A DNA stretch of 64,000 bases. It comes from VFMC01 sp040398525. Its GTDB lineage: Bacteria; Actinomycetota; Acidimicrobiia; Acidimicrobiales; Ilumatobacteraceae. Below the pieces are notes generated by a model. That model was given only the letters and a program-made list of their open reading frames with translations, was not told where the DNA came from and searched no databases. This document shows, in pieces, positions 34,684 through 43,902 of the stretch; the first letter of the stretch is position 1, and every line of letters begins with the position of its first letter. The stretch spans positions 124,001 through 188,000 of the forward strand of contig JBBATY010000002.1 of NCBI GenBank assembly GCA_040398525.1, given 5' to 3'. The translations under genes and the position numbers were made by a program.

Positions 34684-36894
34684 GTGGCGACCGTCGATCG
34701 TGTGCTGCCCTGGCGTCGGCACCAGCCGACACCCGCCGACGAGCTCACCCCGCTGCTCACTGCCTATCGCCGGCGTCGTCCGAAGGCGCCGATCGGGCTG
34801 ATCAACCACGCCTACGAAGTGGCCTGCGAGGCACATCGCCACCAGACCCGTTCGAGTGGCGAGAGCTACATCAACCATCCGCTCGCTGTGGCGCGCATCG
34901 TCGCCGACATCGGTCTCGACGACGTGTCGCTTGCGGCGGCCCTGCTGCATGATGCCGTGGAGGACACCGAGATCTCCCTCGCCGACGTCGAGCGGGAGTT
35001 CGGCTCCGAGGTGTCGACGATCGTCGACGGTGTCACCAAGCTCGATCGCATCCAGTTCGACTCCAAAGAGGCCCAGCAGGCTGCGACGATGCGCAAGATG
35101 CTCGTCGCCATGGCGCGCGATCTGCGGGTGCTGATCATCAAGCTCGCCGATCGGCTGCACAACATGCGCACGATCGCAGCGATGCCGAGCGAGAAGCAGC
35201 AGCGCATCGCCCAGGAGACGCTCGACATCTACGCGCCGCTGGCCCACAGACTCGGCATTCAGGAGGTGCGTCAGCAACTCGAGGACCTTGCCTTCGCCTC
35301 GCTGGCACCGAAGCGCTACGCCGAGCTCGACCATCTGGTGAGCACCCGGACCCCCGAGCGCGACGTCTATCTGGCCAAGGCGATCTCCGAGGTCCGCGGG
35401 CGGCTCGCTGCGGTAGGCATTCCGGCCGAGGTCACCGGTCGTGGCAAGCACCTCTGGAGCATCTACGAGAAGATGGTGCAGAAGGGTCGGGAGTTCGACG
35501 AGATCTTCGACCTCGTCGCGATCCGGGTGATCGTCGACTCGGTGAAGGACTGCTACGCCGCCCTTGGCTCGATCCACGGCAACTACACGCCGATCGTGGG
35601 TCGTTTCAAGGACTACATCGCGATGCCCAAGTTCAACCTCTATCAGAGCTTGCATACGACGGTGATCGGGCCCGGCGGCAAGGTGATCGAGGTCCAGATC
35701 CGGTCGCGCGAGATGCACCAGCGTGCCGAGTGGGGTGTGGCGGCGCACTGGGCGTACAAGGACGACGCAGCGGCACACGACATCGACTGGTTGAACCGGA
35801 TCATCGACTGGCAGTCCGACCTCGCCGATCCGGCCGCCTTCATGGAGAACCTGAAGAGCGACCTCGAGCAGGACGAGATCTTCGTGTTCACCCCCAAGGG
35901 CAAGGTGGTGGCGCTGCCGAAGGGCTCGTGCCCGGTCGACTTCGCCTACGCAGTCCACACCGAGGTCGGTCACAGCTGCATCGGCGCAAAGGTGAACGGC
36001 CGGCTCGTTGCGCTCGACTCGAAGCTGCGCAGCGGCGACACGTGCGAGATCTTCACCTCGAAACTCGACTCGGCAGGCCCGTCGCGCGATTGGCTTCAGT
36101 TCTCCGTGTCGCCGCGCGCCCGCAACAAGATCAGGCAGTGGTTCTCGCGCGAGCGGCGCGGCGACATGATCGAGGTCGGTCGCGATGAGCTGACGCGTGA
36201 GCTCCGTCGTCAGGCGCTGCCGTTGCAGCGGGTCTGGAAGAGCGATGCCCTTGCTGAAGAGGTCGCCGCCGCCGGCTACACCGATCTCGACAGCGTGCTC
36301 GCCGCTGTCGGCGAGCAGCACATCTCGGCCGCATCGTTCGCCCAGAAGGTGGCCCGCGCCTACCAGGACAGCGACGACGATCAGATGTCGACGAGTGCCC
36401 TGTCGCCGGTCCGCAGCCGTCGTGGTAGGAACCCGGGGGTGATCGTCGAGGGCCTCGACGACGTGCTGATTCGCTTGTCGAAGTGCTGCACTCCTGTGCC
36501 AGGCGACGACATCATCGGCTTCGTCACACGTGGCCGCGGAGTGTCGGTGCATCGAGCCGACTGTGCCAATGCCGAGAGTCTGATGAGCGAGCAGGCGCCG
36601 CGTCTGATCGACGTGGAGTGGGCCGGTGACCAGGTGGGCACGCTGTTCCGGGCTGGTGTGGAGGTGATCGCCTTCGACCGCTCGCGACTCTTGCGCGATG
36701 TCGCCAACTCGCTGTCCGAGCAGCATGTCAACATCGTCGCCTGCTCGACCCACACCGGGACCGATCGCGTGGCCCGGATGCGCTTCGAGTTCGAGATGGC
36801 CGACCCGTCGCACCTCGAGTCGGTGCTGCGCACGATCAAGACCATCGACGCCGTCTACGACGCGTATCGAATCGTGCCCGGTAAGGGGGACTGA
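34684..36894 (+). CDS. rel: Bifunctional (p)ppGpp synthetase/hydrolase
   Basis: Stringent-response enzyme of 736 residues. The HD hydrolase domain is intact (SSGESYINHPLAVA, LLHDAVEDT, IKLADRLHNMRT). It is followed by the synthetase domain (TGRGKHLWSIYEKM, DLVAIRVIVDSVKDCYAALG, FNLYQSLHTTVIG), a TGS domain (about 393-455, VFTPKGKVVALPKGS) and a C-terminal ACT domain (about 650-730). Both activities are therefore expected. It starts at GTG 34684 directly after apt and its stop overlaps the next ATG by one base. Confidence 0.96.
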   Translation: MATVDRVLPWRRHQPTPADELTPLLTAYRRRRPKAPIGLINHAYEVACEAHRHQTRSSGESYINHPLAVARIVADIGLDDVSLAAALLHDAVEDTEISLADVEREFGSEVSTIVDGVTKLDRIQFDSKEAQQAATMRKMLVAMARDLRVLIIKLADRLHNMRTIAAMPSEKQQRIAQETLDIYAPLAHRLGIQEVRQQLEDLAFASLAPKRYAELDHLVSTRTPERDVYLAKAISEVRGRLAAVGIPAEVTGRGKHLWSIYEKMVQKGREFDEIFDLVAIRVIVDSVKDCYAALGSIHGNYTPIVGRFKDYIAMPKFNLYQSLHTTVIGPGGKVIEVQIRSREMHQRAEWGVAAHWAYKDDAAAHDIDWLNRIIDWQSDLADPAAFMENLKSDLEQDEIFVFTPKGKVVALPKGSCPVDFAYAVHTEVGHSCIGAKVNGRLVALDSKLRSGDTCEIFTSKLDSAGPSRDWLQFSVSPRARNKIRQWFSRERRGDMIEVGRDELTRELRRQALPLQRVWKSDALAEEVAAAGYTDLDSVLAAVGEQHISAASFAQKVARAYQDSDDDQMSTSALSPVRSRRGRNPGVIVEGLDDVLIRLSKCCTPVPGDDIIGFVTRGRGVSVHRADCANAESLMSEQAPRLIDVEWAGDQVGTLFRAGVEVIAFDRSRLLRDVANSLSEQHVNIVACSTHTGTDRVARMRFEFEMADPSHLESVLRTIKTIDAVYDAYRIVPGKGD

Positions 36895-37661
36895 TGAGCG
36901 GTCGACGGGTGCTGGTCACAGCAGCGGCTTCAGGCATCGGTCGGGCAATCGCCGAAGCGTTCGTGGCGGCAGGCGACCAGGTCTACGTGTGTGACGTCGA
37001 CGAGGAGGCGCTGCGCCGCTTCGCCGCCGAGGTGCCGAACGCCACAGCGACCAGGGTCGATCTCGCCGACGGCGACGCGATCGATCGTTGGCTCGACGCC
37101 GCTTTGGCCGACTTGGGAGGTGTCGACGTGCTGGTCAACAACGCCGGCACCAAGGGCCCGACGGCGAACGTCGAGGACGTCACTCCCGACGAGTGGCAGC
37201 ACTGCCTGGCGGTGACCCTCGACTCGCATTTCCGCTGCGCACGACGGGTGGCTCCGCTGCTCAAGTCCCAGGGGAGCGGGACGATCATCGGGATTTCGTC
37301 GACCGCAGGACAGGTGGGGTACGGGCAGCGCACGCCCTATGCAGCGGCGAAGTGGGCGGTGATCGGCCTGGTCAAGTCGTTGGCGGTCGAGCTCGGTCCC
37401 TTCGGAGTCACCTGCAACGCGATCTGCCCGGGCTCGGTTCGCGGCGATCGCATGGATCGCGTCGTCGCGTCCGAGGCGGCGCGCCGGGGTGTCGATCCGC
37501 AGGTGGTCGCCGACGAGTACGTCGCAGGGCAATCGGTGAAGCGGTTCGTGGAGGCGAGCGAGATCGCCGACATGTGCCTGTTCCTCGCGTCACCCGCTGC
37601 GGCGATGGTGTCGGGCCAGGCAATCGCCGTCGACGGCCACACCGAGACGTTCCACCTCTGA
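36894..37661 (+). CDS. Short-chain dehydrogenase/reductase
   Basis: Classical SDR of 255 residues. VLVTAAASGIGRAIAEAF is the glycine motif, DVDEEAL suggests NAD preference (Asp after beta-2), VLVNNAGTKGPT is the NAG motif, and GISSTAGQVGYGQRTPYAAAKWA holds Ser, Tyr and Lys of the active site. PGSVRGDRMDRV and VSGQAIAVDGHTETFHL complete the family pattern. The substrate is unknown. It is coupled to rel by a TGATG overlap; relatives in M. tuberculosis have other genes here, so this is an insertion into the conserved order. Confidence 0.9.
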   Translation: MSGRRVLVTAAASGIGRAIAEAFVAAGDQVYVCDVDEEALRRFAAEVPNATATRVDLADGDAIDRWLDAALADLGGVDVLVNNAGTKGPTANVEDVTPDEWQHCLAVTLDSHFRCARRVAPLLKSQGSGTIIGISSTAGQVGYGQRTPYAAAKWAVIGLVKSLAVELGPFGVTCNAICPGSVRGDRMDRVVASEAARRGVDPQVVADEYVAGQSVKRFVEASEIADMCLFLASPAAAMVSGQAIAVDGHTETFHL

Positions 37662-37673
37662 GCCCCCAGGGCT
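37661..37673 (+). terminator. Hairpin at the end of the rel-SDR unit
   Basis: AGCCC (37661-37665) and GGGCT (37669-37673) around CCA, starting on the last base of the SDR stop codon. No T-run, so confidence is limited. Confidence 0.3.
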
Positions 37674-37720
37674 CTCCATCTCCGAGTCGTAATCCACCCT
37701 GGCAGAGCAGCGGTGGCGGG

Positions 37721-37726
37721 TAGGAT
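37721..37726 (+). promoter_or_regulatory. -10 hexamer of hisS
   Basis: TAGGAT, 8 bases before the GTG at 37735. Confidence 0.5.
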
Positions 37727-37734
37727 CGACCACC

Positions 37735-39015
37735 GTGCCCGAGTTCCAGACCAGCCCCGGGATGCGCGACATCCTGCCGCCCGAGTCGGCTCGCTGGCGT
37801 CGTTTCGTGTCGGTGTTCGCCGAGGTCGCTGAGGGCGCCGGGTACGGCCAGGTCATCTCGCCGCTGCTCGAAGACCTCGGGGTGTTCCAGCGCATCGGTG
37901 ACGCGACCGACGTGGTCACCAAGGAGATGTACGACTTCGTCGACAAGGGGGGCAGGCACATCGCCCTGCGCCCCGAGCTCACGGCATCGGTGTGCCGGGC
38001 CTTCGTGCAGCACCGCCCGCTCACCCCGTGGAAGGTGTGGTACACGGGCTCGCAGTTCCGCTACGAGAAGCCCCAGCGCGGCCGGTACCGCCAGTTCGAC
38101 CAGGTCGGCATCGAGGTGCTCGGTGCGGACGACCCCTACCTCGACGTCGAGGTGATCGCTCTCGGCTGGGAGTTCTTCCAGCGCCTCGGCCTGCGTCGGG
38201 TCGACCTCCTGGTCAATTCGCTCGGCGAGCCGGACGACCGGGCAAGGTATGTGGAGGCGCTGCGGGCCCACTTCTCGGCCAACCTCGATGCGTTGAGCCC
38301 GGAGAGCCGAGTCACGCTCGAGAAGAACCCATTGCGCGTGCTCGATTCCAAACGCGAGCAGGATGCGCCGGTCGTGGCGGCCGCCCCGCGCATTGCCGAC
38401 TTCTACGGCGCCGAAGCGTCGGCCCACTTCGCCAAGGTGCTCGAGGGCCTCAGCGCCCTCGGGATCCCCTTCCACGTCGACGCGCGGCTGGTTCGTGGTC
38501 TCGACTACTACCGACGCACGACATTCGAGTTCCAGGGCGCAACGCTCGACTCTGCGCAGAACGCCCTCGGCGGAGGTGGTCGGTACGACGGCCTCGTCGA
38601 GTCACTCGGTGGGCCTCCGACGCATGGCGTCGGTTTCGCCATCGGCCTCGACCGGACGCTGATCGCCTGCGACGACGAAGGAGTCTTCGAGCCACCGTCG
38701 ACCGCTGTCGACGTGTTCGTCGTCGACACCACGGGCGGACTCGAAGCGCTGCGGCTGACGGGCGAACTGCGCGCTGCGGGCATCCGCTGCGACCGGGCCT
38801 ACGAGTCGCGCAGCATGAAGAGCCAGATGAAGTCCGCCGATCGCAGCCGGGCGCCCCTCGCGCTGATCGTCGGCACCGACGAGCTCGCTGCTGGGACCGT
38901 CGTCGTGCGGCCCCTACGCGCCGAGCGTTCCGACACCGACGCCCCGCCTGCCGCCGGCCAGTACTCCATCGACCGGCACGATCTGATCGACCACCTGAAG
39001 AAGGCACTTCCATGA
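37735..39015 (+). CDS. hisS: Histidyl-tRNA synthetase
   Basis: Class II aminoacyl-tRNA synthetase of 426 residues. FQTSPGMRDILPPESARW is the N-terminus, ALRPELTASVCRAFVQH is motif 2 region, YTGSQFRYEKPQRGRYRQFDQVGIEVLG follows in overlapping family blocks, and the histidine-binding LVRGLDYYRRTTFEF and motif 3 GVGFAIGLDR are present. The C-terminal anticodon domain covers about 330-426. The stop overlaps the aspS ATG by 4 bases, so hisS and aspS form one unit. Confidence 0.96.
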   Translation: MPEFQTSPGMRDILPPESARWRRFVSVFAEVAEGAGYGQVISPLLEDLGVFQRIGDATDVVTKEMYDFVDKGGRHIALRPELTASVCRAFVQHRPLTPWKVWYTGSQFRYEKPQRGRYRQFDQVGIEVLGADDPYLDVEVIALGWEFFQRLGLRRVDLLVNSLGEPDDRARYVEALRAHFSANLDALSPESRVTLEKNPLRVLDSKREQDAPVVAAAPRIADFYGAEASAHFAKVLEGLSALGIPFHVDARLVRGLDYYRRTTFEFQGATLDSAQNALGGGGRYDGLVESLGGPPTHGVGFAIGLDRTLIACDDEGVFEPPSTAVDVFVVDTTGGLEALRLTGELRAAGIRCDRAYESRSMKSQMKSADRSRAPLALIVGTDELAAGTVVVRPLRAERSDTDAPPAAGQYSIDRHDLIDHLKKALP

Positions 39016-40754
39016 GTAGCACCTCCATGCGCACCCATCGGTGCGGTGACCTCCGCGCCGAGCACATCGGCTCCACCGTCAGCCTCTGTGGCTGGGTTGC
39101 GACGCGTCGCGAGCACGGCGAGAAGCTGGCGTTCATCGACCTGCGCGACCACTCCGGTGTCACCCAGTGCGTCGTCGACAACTCCGTCGACGTCCGCCCC
39201 GAGTACGTGGTGCGGGTGACCGGCGTGGTCGCCGCCAGGCCGGACGACAGCACCAACGCCAAGCTGCCGACCGGGGCGATCGAGATCCAGCAGTGCGTCG
39301 TCGAGGTGCTCAATGCTGCTGACGCCCCTCCGTTCCCGATCAACGAGCGTGCCGACCAGGTTGCCGAGAACACCCGTCTGCAGTACCGCTACCTCGACAT
39401 CCGTCGCGAGCGGATGCAGCGCAACCTGCGGCTGCGCGCCGCGGTGAACTCGGCGATCCGCCAGGCGATGGAGGGTGAGGGCTTCGTCGAGATCGAGACC
39501 CCGATGCTCGTGCCGAGCACCCCCGAAGGCGCCCGCGAGTTCATCGTGCCCAGCCGTCAGCAGCCCGGCTCGTTCTACGCCCTGCCGCAGAGCCCGCAGC
39601 TGTTCAAGCAGCTGTTGATGGTGGCCGGCATCGATCGCTACTACCAGGTGGCTCGCTGCCTGCGCGACGAGGACCTGCGCGCCGACCGGCAGTACGAGTT
39701 CATGCAGCTCGACATCGAGATGAGCTTTGTCGAGCAGAGCGATGTGCACGCCGCGATTGGCAACGCAGTGCTCGCCGCAGCTCGGGCGGCAGGCCAGGAC
39801 CCCGGCGACATCGTCACGATCACCTGGCACGAGGCGATGAACCGCTTCGGCATCGACAAGCCCGACCTCCGGTTCGGCATGGAGCTGGTCGAGCTCACCG
39901 ACGCATTTGCGTCGACCGGCTTCAAGGCCTTCGCCGGTGCGGCATGCATCAAGGGCATCAATGCCTCGGGTCGTGCGGAGGAGTTCGGGCGCAACAAGCT
40001 CGACGCGATGACCGACAGGGCCAAGAAGCTCGGCGCGAAGGGCCTCGTCTGGATGAAGGTCGGCCCCGAGGGCGAGCTGGAGTCCCCGGTCACGAAGTTC
40101 CTGAGCGAGCACGAGCAGCTCGAGCTGCGCACCAGGCTCGCCGCACAGCCGGGCGACCTGCTGCTGATCGTCGCCGACTCCTGGACCACGGCGTGCGAGG
40201 TGCTCGGTGTGCTGCGCAACGATCTCGGACGCCCACCCGTGCACGAAGGCCCGTACCGCTACCTGTGGGTGGTCGACTTCCCGCTGTTCGTCGGTGTCGA
40301 CGAGACCACAGGCCGTCCGCGCCCCGGGCACCATCCGTTCACCCAGCCACACCCCGACGACGTCCATCTCCTCGAGACCGATCCACTGGCCGTCCGCAGC
40401 CAGGCCTACGACCTGGTGCTCAACGGCTGGGAGCTCGGTTCGGGGTCGATCCGGATCCATCAGCCCGAACTGCAGGCCCGCATCTTCGGCCTGCTCGGTA
40501 TCACGCCCGAAGAGGCCGACCGTCGCTTCGGCTTCTTCCTCAACCCGTTCCGGTATGGCGCTCCGCCCCATGGTGGGTTCGCTTTCGGAATCGACCGGCT
40601 CGTGGCGATCCTGGCGGGGGAGGAGAACATCCGCGAGGTGATCGCCTTCCCGAAGACCCAGTCCGGTCTCGACCCGATGACGAACGCCCCGACTCCGGTC
40701 GATGGTCGCCAGCTCGACGACCTCGGGATCAGGGTGCTGCCACCGAAGTCCTGA
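39012..40754 (+). CDS. aspS: Aspartyl-tRNA synthetase, probably non-discriminating type
   Basis: Class II synthetase of 580 residues with an N-terminal OB anticodon domain (VSLCGWVATRREHGEKLAFIDLRD spans its start in two blocks), catalytic ETPMLVPSTPEGAREF, QSPQLFKQLLMVAG, RDEDLRADRQ, the bacterial GAD insert (about 290-420) and motif 3 GFAFGIDRLVA. H35 in RREHGEK occupies the position where a histidine marks AspRS enzymes that also charge tRNA-Asn, while E. coli has leucine. That implies a transamidation route to Asn-tRNA in this organism. Assignment as aspS is firm; the specificity is inferred. Confidence 0.95.
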   Translation: MSSTSMRTHRCGDLRAEHIGSTVSLCGWVATRREHGEKLAFIDLRDHSGVTQCVVDNSVDVRPEYVVRVTGVVAARPDDSTNAKLPTGAIEIQQCVVEVLNAADAPPFPINERADQVAENTRLQYRYLDIRRERMQRNLRLRAAVNSAIRQAMEGEGFVEIETPMLVPSTPEGAREFIVPSRQQPGSFYALPQSPQLFKQLLMVAGIDRYYQVARCLRDEDLRADRQYEFMQLDIEMSFVEQSDVHAAIGNAVLAAARAAGQDPGDIVTITWHEAMNRFGIDKPDLRFGMELVELTDAFASTGFKAFAGAACIKGINASGRAEEFGRNKLDAMTDRAKKLGAKGLVWMKVGPEGELESPVTKFLSEHEQLELRTRLAAQPGDLLLIVADSWTTACEVLGVLRNDLGRPPVHEGPYRYLWVVDFPLFVGVDETTGRPRPGHHPFTQPHPDDVHLLETDPLAVRSQAYDLVLNGWELGSGSIRIHQPELQARIFGLLGITPEEADRRFGFFLNPFRYGAPPHGGFAFGIDRLVAILAGEENIREVIAFPKTQSGLDPMTNAPTPVDGRQLDDLGIRVLPPKS

Positions 40755-40816
40755 TCGGTGACGGCTCGGGTCGAGCGCACCTCCACGTGAGCCAGGGCGC
40801 GGTGCAGCGGCAGGGG

Positions 40817-40822
40817 TAGCGT
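40817..40822 (+). promoter_or_regulatory. -10 hexamer of the Nudix gene
   Basis: TAGCGT, 7 bases before ATG 40830. It overlaps the alternative GTG at 40821, arguing against that start. Confidence 0.45.
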
Positions 40823-40829
40823 GCTGATC

Positions 40830-41282
40830 ATGGCAGGCCAGCATTTCCGAGCAGGTGTGGTGATCGTGGTGCGCCATACCGACCTCCGGCGGGTGCTGGC
40901 CTTCGAGCGGGCGGACGCGCCCGGAGCCTGGCAGTTGCCCCAGGGCGGCCTCGACCAGGGTGAAGAGCCGATCGAGGGTGCGTGGCGCGAGCTGCTCGAG
41001 GAGACTGGCCTCGGTCCGGACCATGTCGTTGCGCGGGCGGAGTACCCGGACTGGATCGCCTACGAGTGGCCAGTCGAGATCATGCAGGTCCACGGCCGCG
41101 ATGGGCGGCGCCGGGGTCAGATCCAGAAGTGGTTCCTGTTCGACGCCCACTACGCCGAGATCCAGCCCCGTCCTGATGGCAGCGAGTTCGTGGCGTGGCA
41201 GTGGGTCGAGCCGTCCTGGCTGGTCGATCAGGTGCCCGTGTGGCGGCGTGAGGCGTATCGACGGGTGCTCGACACCCTGTGA
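40830..41282 (+). CDS. Nudix hydrolase, RppH-like
   Basis: Pyrophosphohydrolase of 150 residues. The Nudix box GGLDQGEEPIEGAWRELLEETGL (split here as GGLDQGEEP, REL and LEETGL) is complete. RRGQIQKWFLFDA resembles RppH, which removes pyrophosphate from mRNA 5' ends, and LPQGGL precedes the box as in RppH. Dinucleoside polyphosphates are the other likely substrates. It is a single-gene unit by promoter evidence, followed by a bulged hairpin before alaA. Confidence 0.82.
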   Translation: MAGQHFRAGVVIVVRHTDLRRVLAFERADAPGAWQLPQGGLDQGEEPIEGAWRELLEETGLGPDHVVARAEYPDWIAYEWPVEIMQVHGRDGRRRGQIQKWFLFDAHYAEIQPRPDGSEFVAWQWVEPSWLVDQVPVWRREAYRRVLDTL

Positions 41283-41297
41283 ATGTGGGCCTACCCC

Positions 41298-41329
41298 GCA
41301 ATTGCCAGGGGAGGCGTGGCCCTGGTTGC
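41298..41329 (+). other. Bulged ten-pair hairpin between the Nudix gene and alaA
   Basis: CCAGGG (41305-41310) pairs with CCCTGG (41320-41325) around a nine-base loop, and GCAA (41298-41301) pairs with TTGC (41326-41329) after a three-base bulge. It ends one base before the alaA -10, so it could be a terminator for the Nudix gene or an operator for alaA. Confidence 0.45.
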
Positions 41330-41330
41330 G

Positions 41331-41336
41331 TAGCAT
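41331..41336 (+). promoter_or_regulatory. -10 hexamer of alaA
   Basis: TAGCAT, 9 bases before the GTG at 41346. Confidence 0.45.
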
Positions 41337-41345
41337 GACCATCCT

Positions 41346-42572
41346 GTGAGACCAGTCGCCAAGTCCGCCAAGCTCGCCAACGTCGGGTACGACATCCGTG
41401 GTCCGGTGCTCGACCGCGCTCGCGAGATGGAGGAGGAGGGGCAGAAGATCCTGAAGTTGAACATCGGCAACCTGGCCGTGTTCGGTCTCGATCCGCCCGA
41501 CGAGATCGTGCAGGACATGATTCGTAACCTCGCCTCGGCGGCGGGCTACACCGACAGCAAGGGCCTGTTCGCCCCACGCAAGTCGATCGTGCACTACACC
41601 CAGCAGAAGCAGATCGCCGGTGTCACCGTCGACGATGTCTACCTGGGCAACGGTGCGTCGGAGCTGATCTCGATGAGCCTCAACGCCCTGCTCGACGACG
41701 GAGACGAAGTGCTCGTGCCGGCGCCGGACTACCCGCTGTGGACGGCCTCGGTGTCGCTCAGCGGTGGCCGTCCCGTGCATTACCTGTGCGACGAGCAGAG
41801 CGACTGGCTCCCCGACCTCGACGACATCCGACGCAAGATCACCCCACGGACGAGGGCGATCGTGGTGATCAATCCGAACAACCCGACCGGGGCGCTCTAT
41901 CCGGTCGAGCTGCTCACCGAGATCGTCGAGCTGGCCCGACAGCACGATCTGATCGTGATGGCCGACGAGATCTACGACAAGACCCTCTACGACGGCAATG
42001 TGCACACCAGCATCGCGTCGCTCGCCGACGATGTCCTCTTCGTCACCTTCAACGGGCTGTCGAAGAACTACCGGTCGTGCGGCTACCGGGCCGGTTGGAT
42101 GGTGCTGTCCGGCGAGAAGCGCCACGCTCGCGACTACATCGAGGGCCTCGACATGCTCTCGTCGATGCGCCTCTGCTCGAACACTCCCGGGCAGTTGGCC
42201 ATCCAGACGGCGCTCGGCGGGTACCAGAGCATCGACGACCTGGTGGCGCCGAGCGGTCGGCTGTGCAAGCAGCGCAATGTGGCCCACGAGCTGCTCACCC
42301 AGATCCCCGGCGTCACCTGTGTGAAGCCGAAGGCGGCCCTCTACATGTTCCCGCGGCTCGACCCGGCGATGTACCCGATCGCCGACGACCAGCAGTTCGC
42401 CTACGAGTTGCTCGCCGAGGAGAAGTTGCTCATCGTGCAGGGCACCGGGTTCAACTGGCCGACGCCCGACCACTTCCGCGTCGTGTTCCTCCCGAACGTC
42501 GACGACCTCACCGAGGCCATCTCGCGGATCGAGCGGTTCCTCGGCGGGTACCGGCGCCGCCACCGCGTCTGA
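41346..42572 (+). CDS. alaA: Glutamate-pyruvate aminotransferase AlaA-like
   Basis: PLP-dependent class I aminotransferase of 408 residues, probably alanine synthesis from pyruvate and glutamate. It follows E. coli AlaA closely: LKLNIGNLAVFGLDPPDEI, the PLP lysine in FNGLSKNYRSCGYRAGWM, YIEGLDMLSSMRLCSNTP, KAALYMFPRLD and LIVQGTGFNWPTPDHFRVVFLP (in two blocks). VINPNNPTGALYP and MADEIYDKTLYDG carry the conserved Asn and Asp. The AlaA assignment is favoured over generic aspartate aminotransferase because of these blocks. Confidence 0.88.
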   Translation: MRPVAKSAKLANVGYDIRGPVLDRAREMEEEGQKILKLNIGNLAVFGLDPPDEIVQDMIRNLASAAGYTDSKGLFAPRKSIVHYTQQKQIAGVTVDDVYLGNGASELISMSLNALLDDGDEVLVPAPDYPLWTASVSLSGGRPVHYLCDEQSDWLPDLDDIRRKITPRTRAIVVINPNNPTGALYPVELLTEIVELARQHDLIVMADEIYDKTLYDGNVHTSIASLADDVLFVTFNGLSKNYRSCGYRAGWMVLSGEKRHARDYIEGLDMLSSMRLCSNTPGQLAIQTALGGYQSIDDLVAPSGRLCKQRNVAHELLTQIPGVTCVKPKAALYMFPRLDPAMYPIADDQQFAYELLAEEKLLIVQGTGFNWPTPDHFRVVFLPNVDDLTEAISRIERFLGGYRRRHRV

Positions 42573-42611
42573 GGCGGGCGTGCCCCCGGCCGGGCCCGGC
42601 CCGGGCTGCGG

Positions 42612-42617
42612 TAGCGT
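42612..42617 (+). promoter_or_regulatory. -10 hexamer of rarA
   Basis: TAGCGT, 7 bases before ATG 42625, which therefore is preferred to in-frame starts further upstream. Confidence 0.5.
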
Positions 42618-42624
42618 CGAAGCG

Positions 42625-43902
42625 ATGAGCGACCTGTTCTCAGCGGCAGCCGAGGAGCGCCTGCGCGCCCAGGCGCCGCTCGCTGCTCGCCTCCGGCCGC
42701 GCACACTCGACGACGTGGTCGGCCAGGAGCACCTCGTCGGCCCCGGAAAGGCGTTACGTCGTTTGGTCGAGCAGGACCGCCTCACCAGCGCCATCCTCTG
42801 GGGGCCTCCGGGGACGGGTAAGACCACCTTGGCGCTCGCCGTTGCCGGGAGCACGCGTCGGGCATTCGAGCAGTTGAGCGCCGTGACGGCAGGTGTGAAG
42901 GACGTTCGCGAGGTGATCGAGCGGGCGCGCCAACGCCTCGGCGAGCACGGCCGCGGCACGATCTTGTTCCTCGACGAGATCCATCGATTCTCCAAGTCTC
43001 AGCAGGACGCGCTGCTGCCGGCGGTCGAGGACGGAACGCTCACGCTCGTCGGTGCCACGACGGAGAACCCGTTCTTCGAGGTCAACGCCCCGCTGAGGAG
43101 CAGGTCGACGCTGTTCCGTCTCGAGCCACTCGGTCGCTCGGCCATCGAGACGCTCGTCGCTCGGGGCCTTGAGGCAGAGGGTACGACAGCCACCGATGAG
43201 GCCATCGGGCTTCTCGTCGATCGCGCCGGGGGTGATGGGCGTCAGGTGCTGACGGCACTCGAGGTGGCGTGCGCGCTGGCCCGCCCGGGGTCGGTGCAGC
43301 TCGACCACGTCGAGGCGGCACTCGGGACGAGCGCGCTCCGCTACGGGCGCGACGACCACTACGACGTCGTCAGCGCGTTCATCAAATCGATGCGAGGCAG
43401 CGATCCGCAGGCCGCGGTGTACTACCTCGCACGGATGCTCGAATCCGGTGAGGACCCCCGATTCATCGCTCGTCGGATGATCGTCTTCGCGAGCGAGGAC
43501 GTTGGTCTCGCCGATCCGGGCGCGCTCTCGACGGCGGTGGCAGCGGCGCATGCGCTCGAGCACGTCGGCCTTCCGGAGGCCCAGTTGAACCTGGCTCAGG
43601 CGGCGATCCACCTGGCGACGGCGCCGAAGAGCAATCGAGCAGCACTCGCGATCTGGGCGGCCCGCGCCGATGTGCAGGCCGGGCAGGTGGGTGAGGTGCC
43701 AGCGCATCTCCGTGACGCCCACTATCAGGGTGCGGGGTCACTCGGCCACGGTGTCGGCTACGACTACCCTCATGACCACCCGGAGGGCTGGGTCGACCAG
43801 CAGTATCTGCCGACGGAACAGGCGTCGAACCGGTACTACGAGCCGACCGATCACGGTGCTGAGCAGGAGGTGCGTGAGCGCATGGAACGGAGGTCGAGGT
43901 GA
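42625..43902 (+). CDS. rarA: Replication-associated recombination protein A (RarA/MgsA)
   Basis: AAA+ ATPase of 425 residues that acts at stalled forks. PLAARLRPRTLDDVVGQEHL is the N-terminus, WGPPGTGKTTLA is Walker A, LFLDEIHRFSKSQQD is Walker B and GATTENPFFEVNAPLRSR covers sensor 1 and the arginine finger. The C-terminal tetramerisation and MgsA domain has KSMRGSDPQAAVYYLARML and the near-terminal YPHDHPEGWVDQQYLP. Its stop overlaps the next GTG by 4 bases. In M. tuberculosis rarA is likewise a few genes downstream of aspS. Confidence 0.96.
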   Translation: MSDLFSAAAEERLRAQAPLAARLRPRTLDDVVGQEHLVGPGKALRRLVEQDRLTSAILWGPPGTGKTTLALAVAGSTRRAFEQLSAVTAGVKDVREVIERARQRLGEHGRGTILFLDEIHRFSKSQQDALLPAVEDGTLTLVGATTENPFFEVNAPLRSRSTLFRLEPLGRSAIETLVARGLEAEGTTATDEAIGLLVDRAGGDGRQVLTALEVACALARPGSVQLDHVEAALGTSALRYGRDDHYDVVSAFIKSMRGSDPQAAVYYLARMLESGEDPRFIARRMIVFASEDVGLADPGALSTAVAAAHALEHVGLPEAQLNLAQAAIHLATAPKSNRAALAIWAARADVQAGQVGEVPAHLRDAHYQGAGSLGHGVGYDYPHDHPEGWVDQQYLPTEQASNRYYEPTDHGAEQEVRERMERRSR

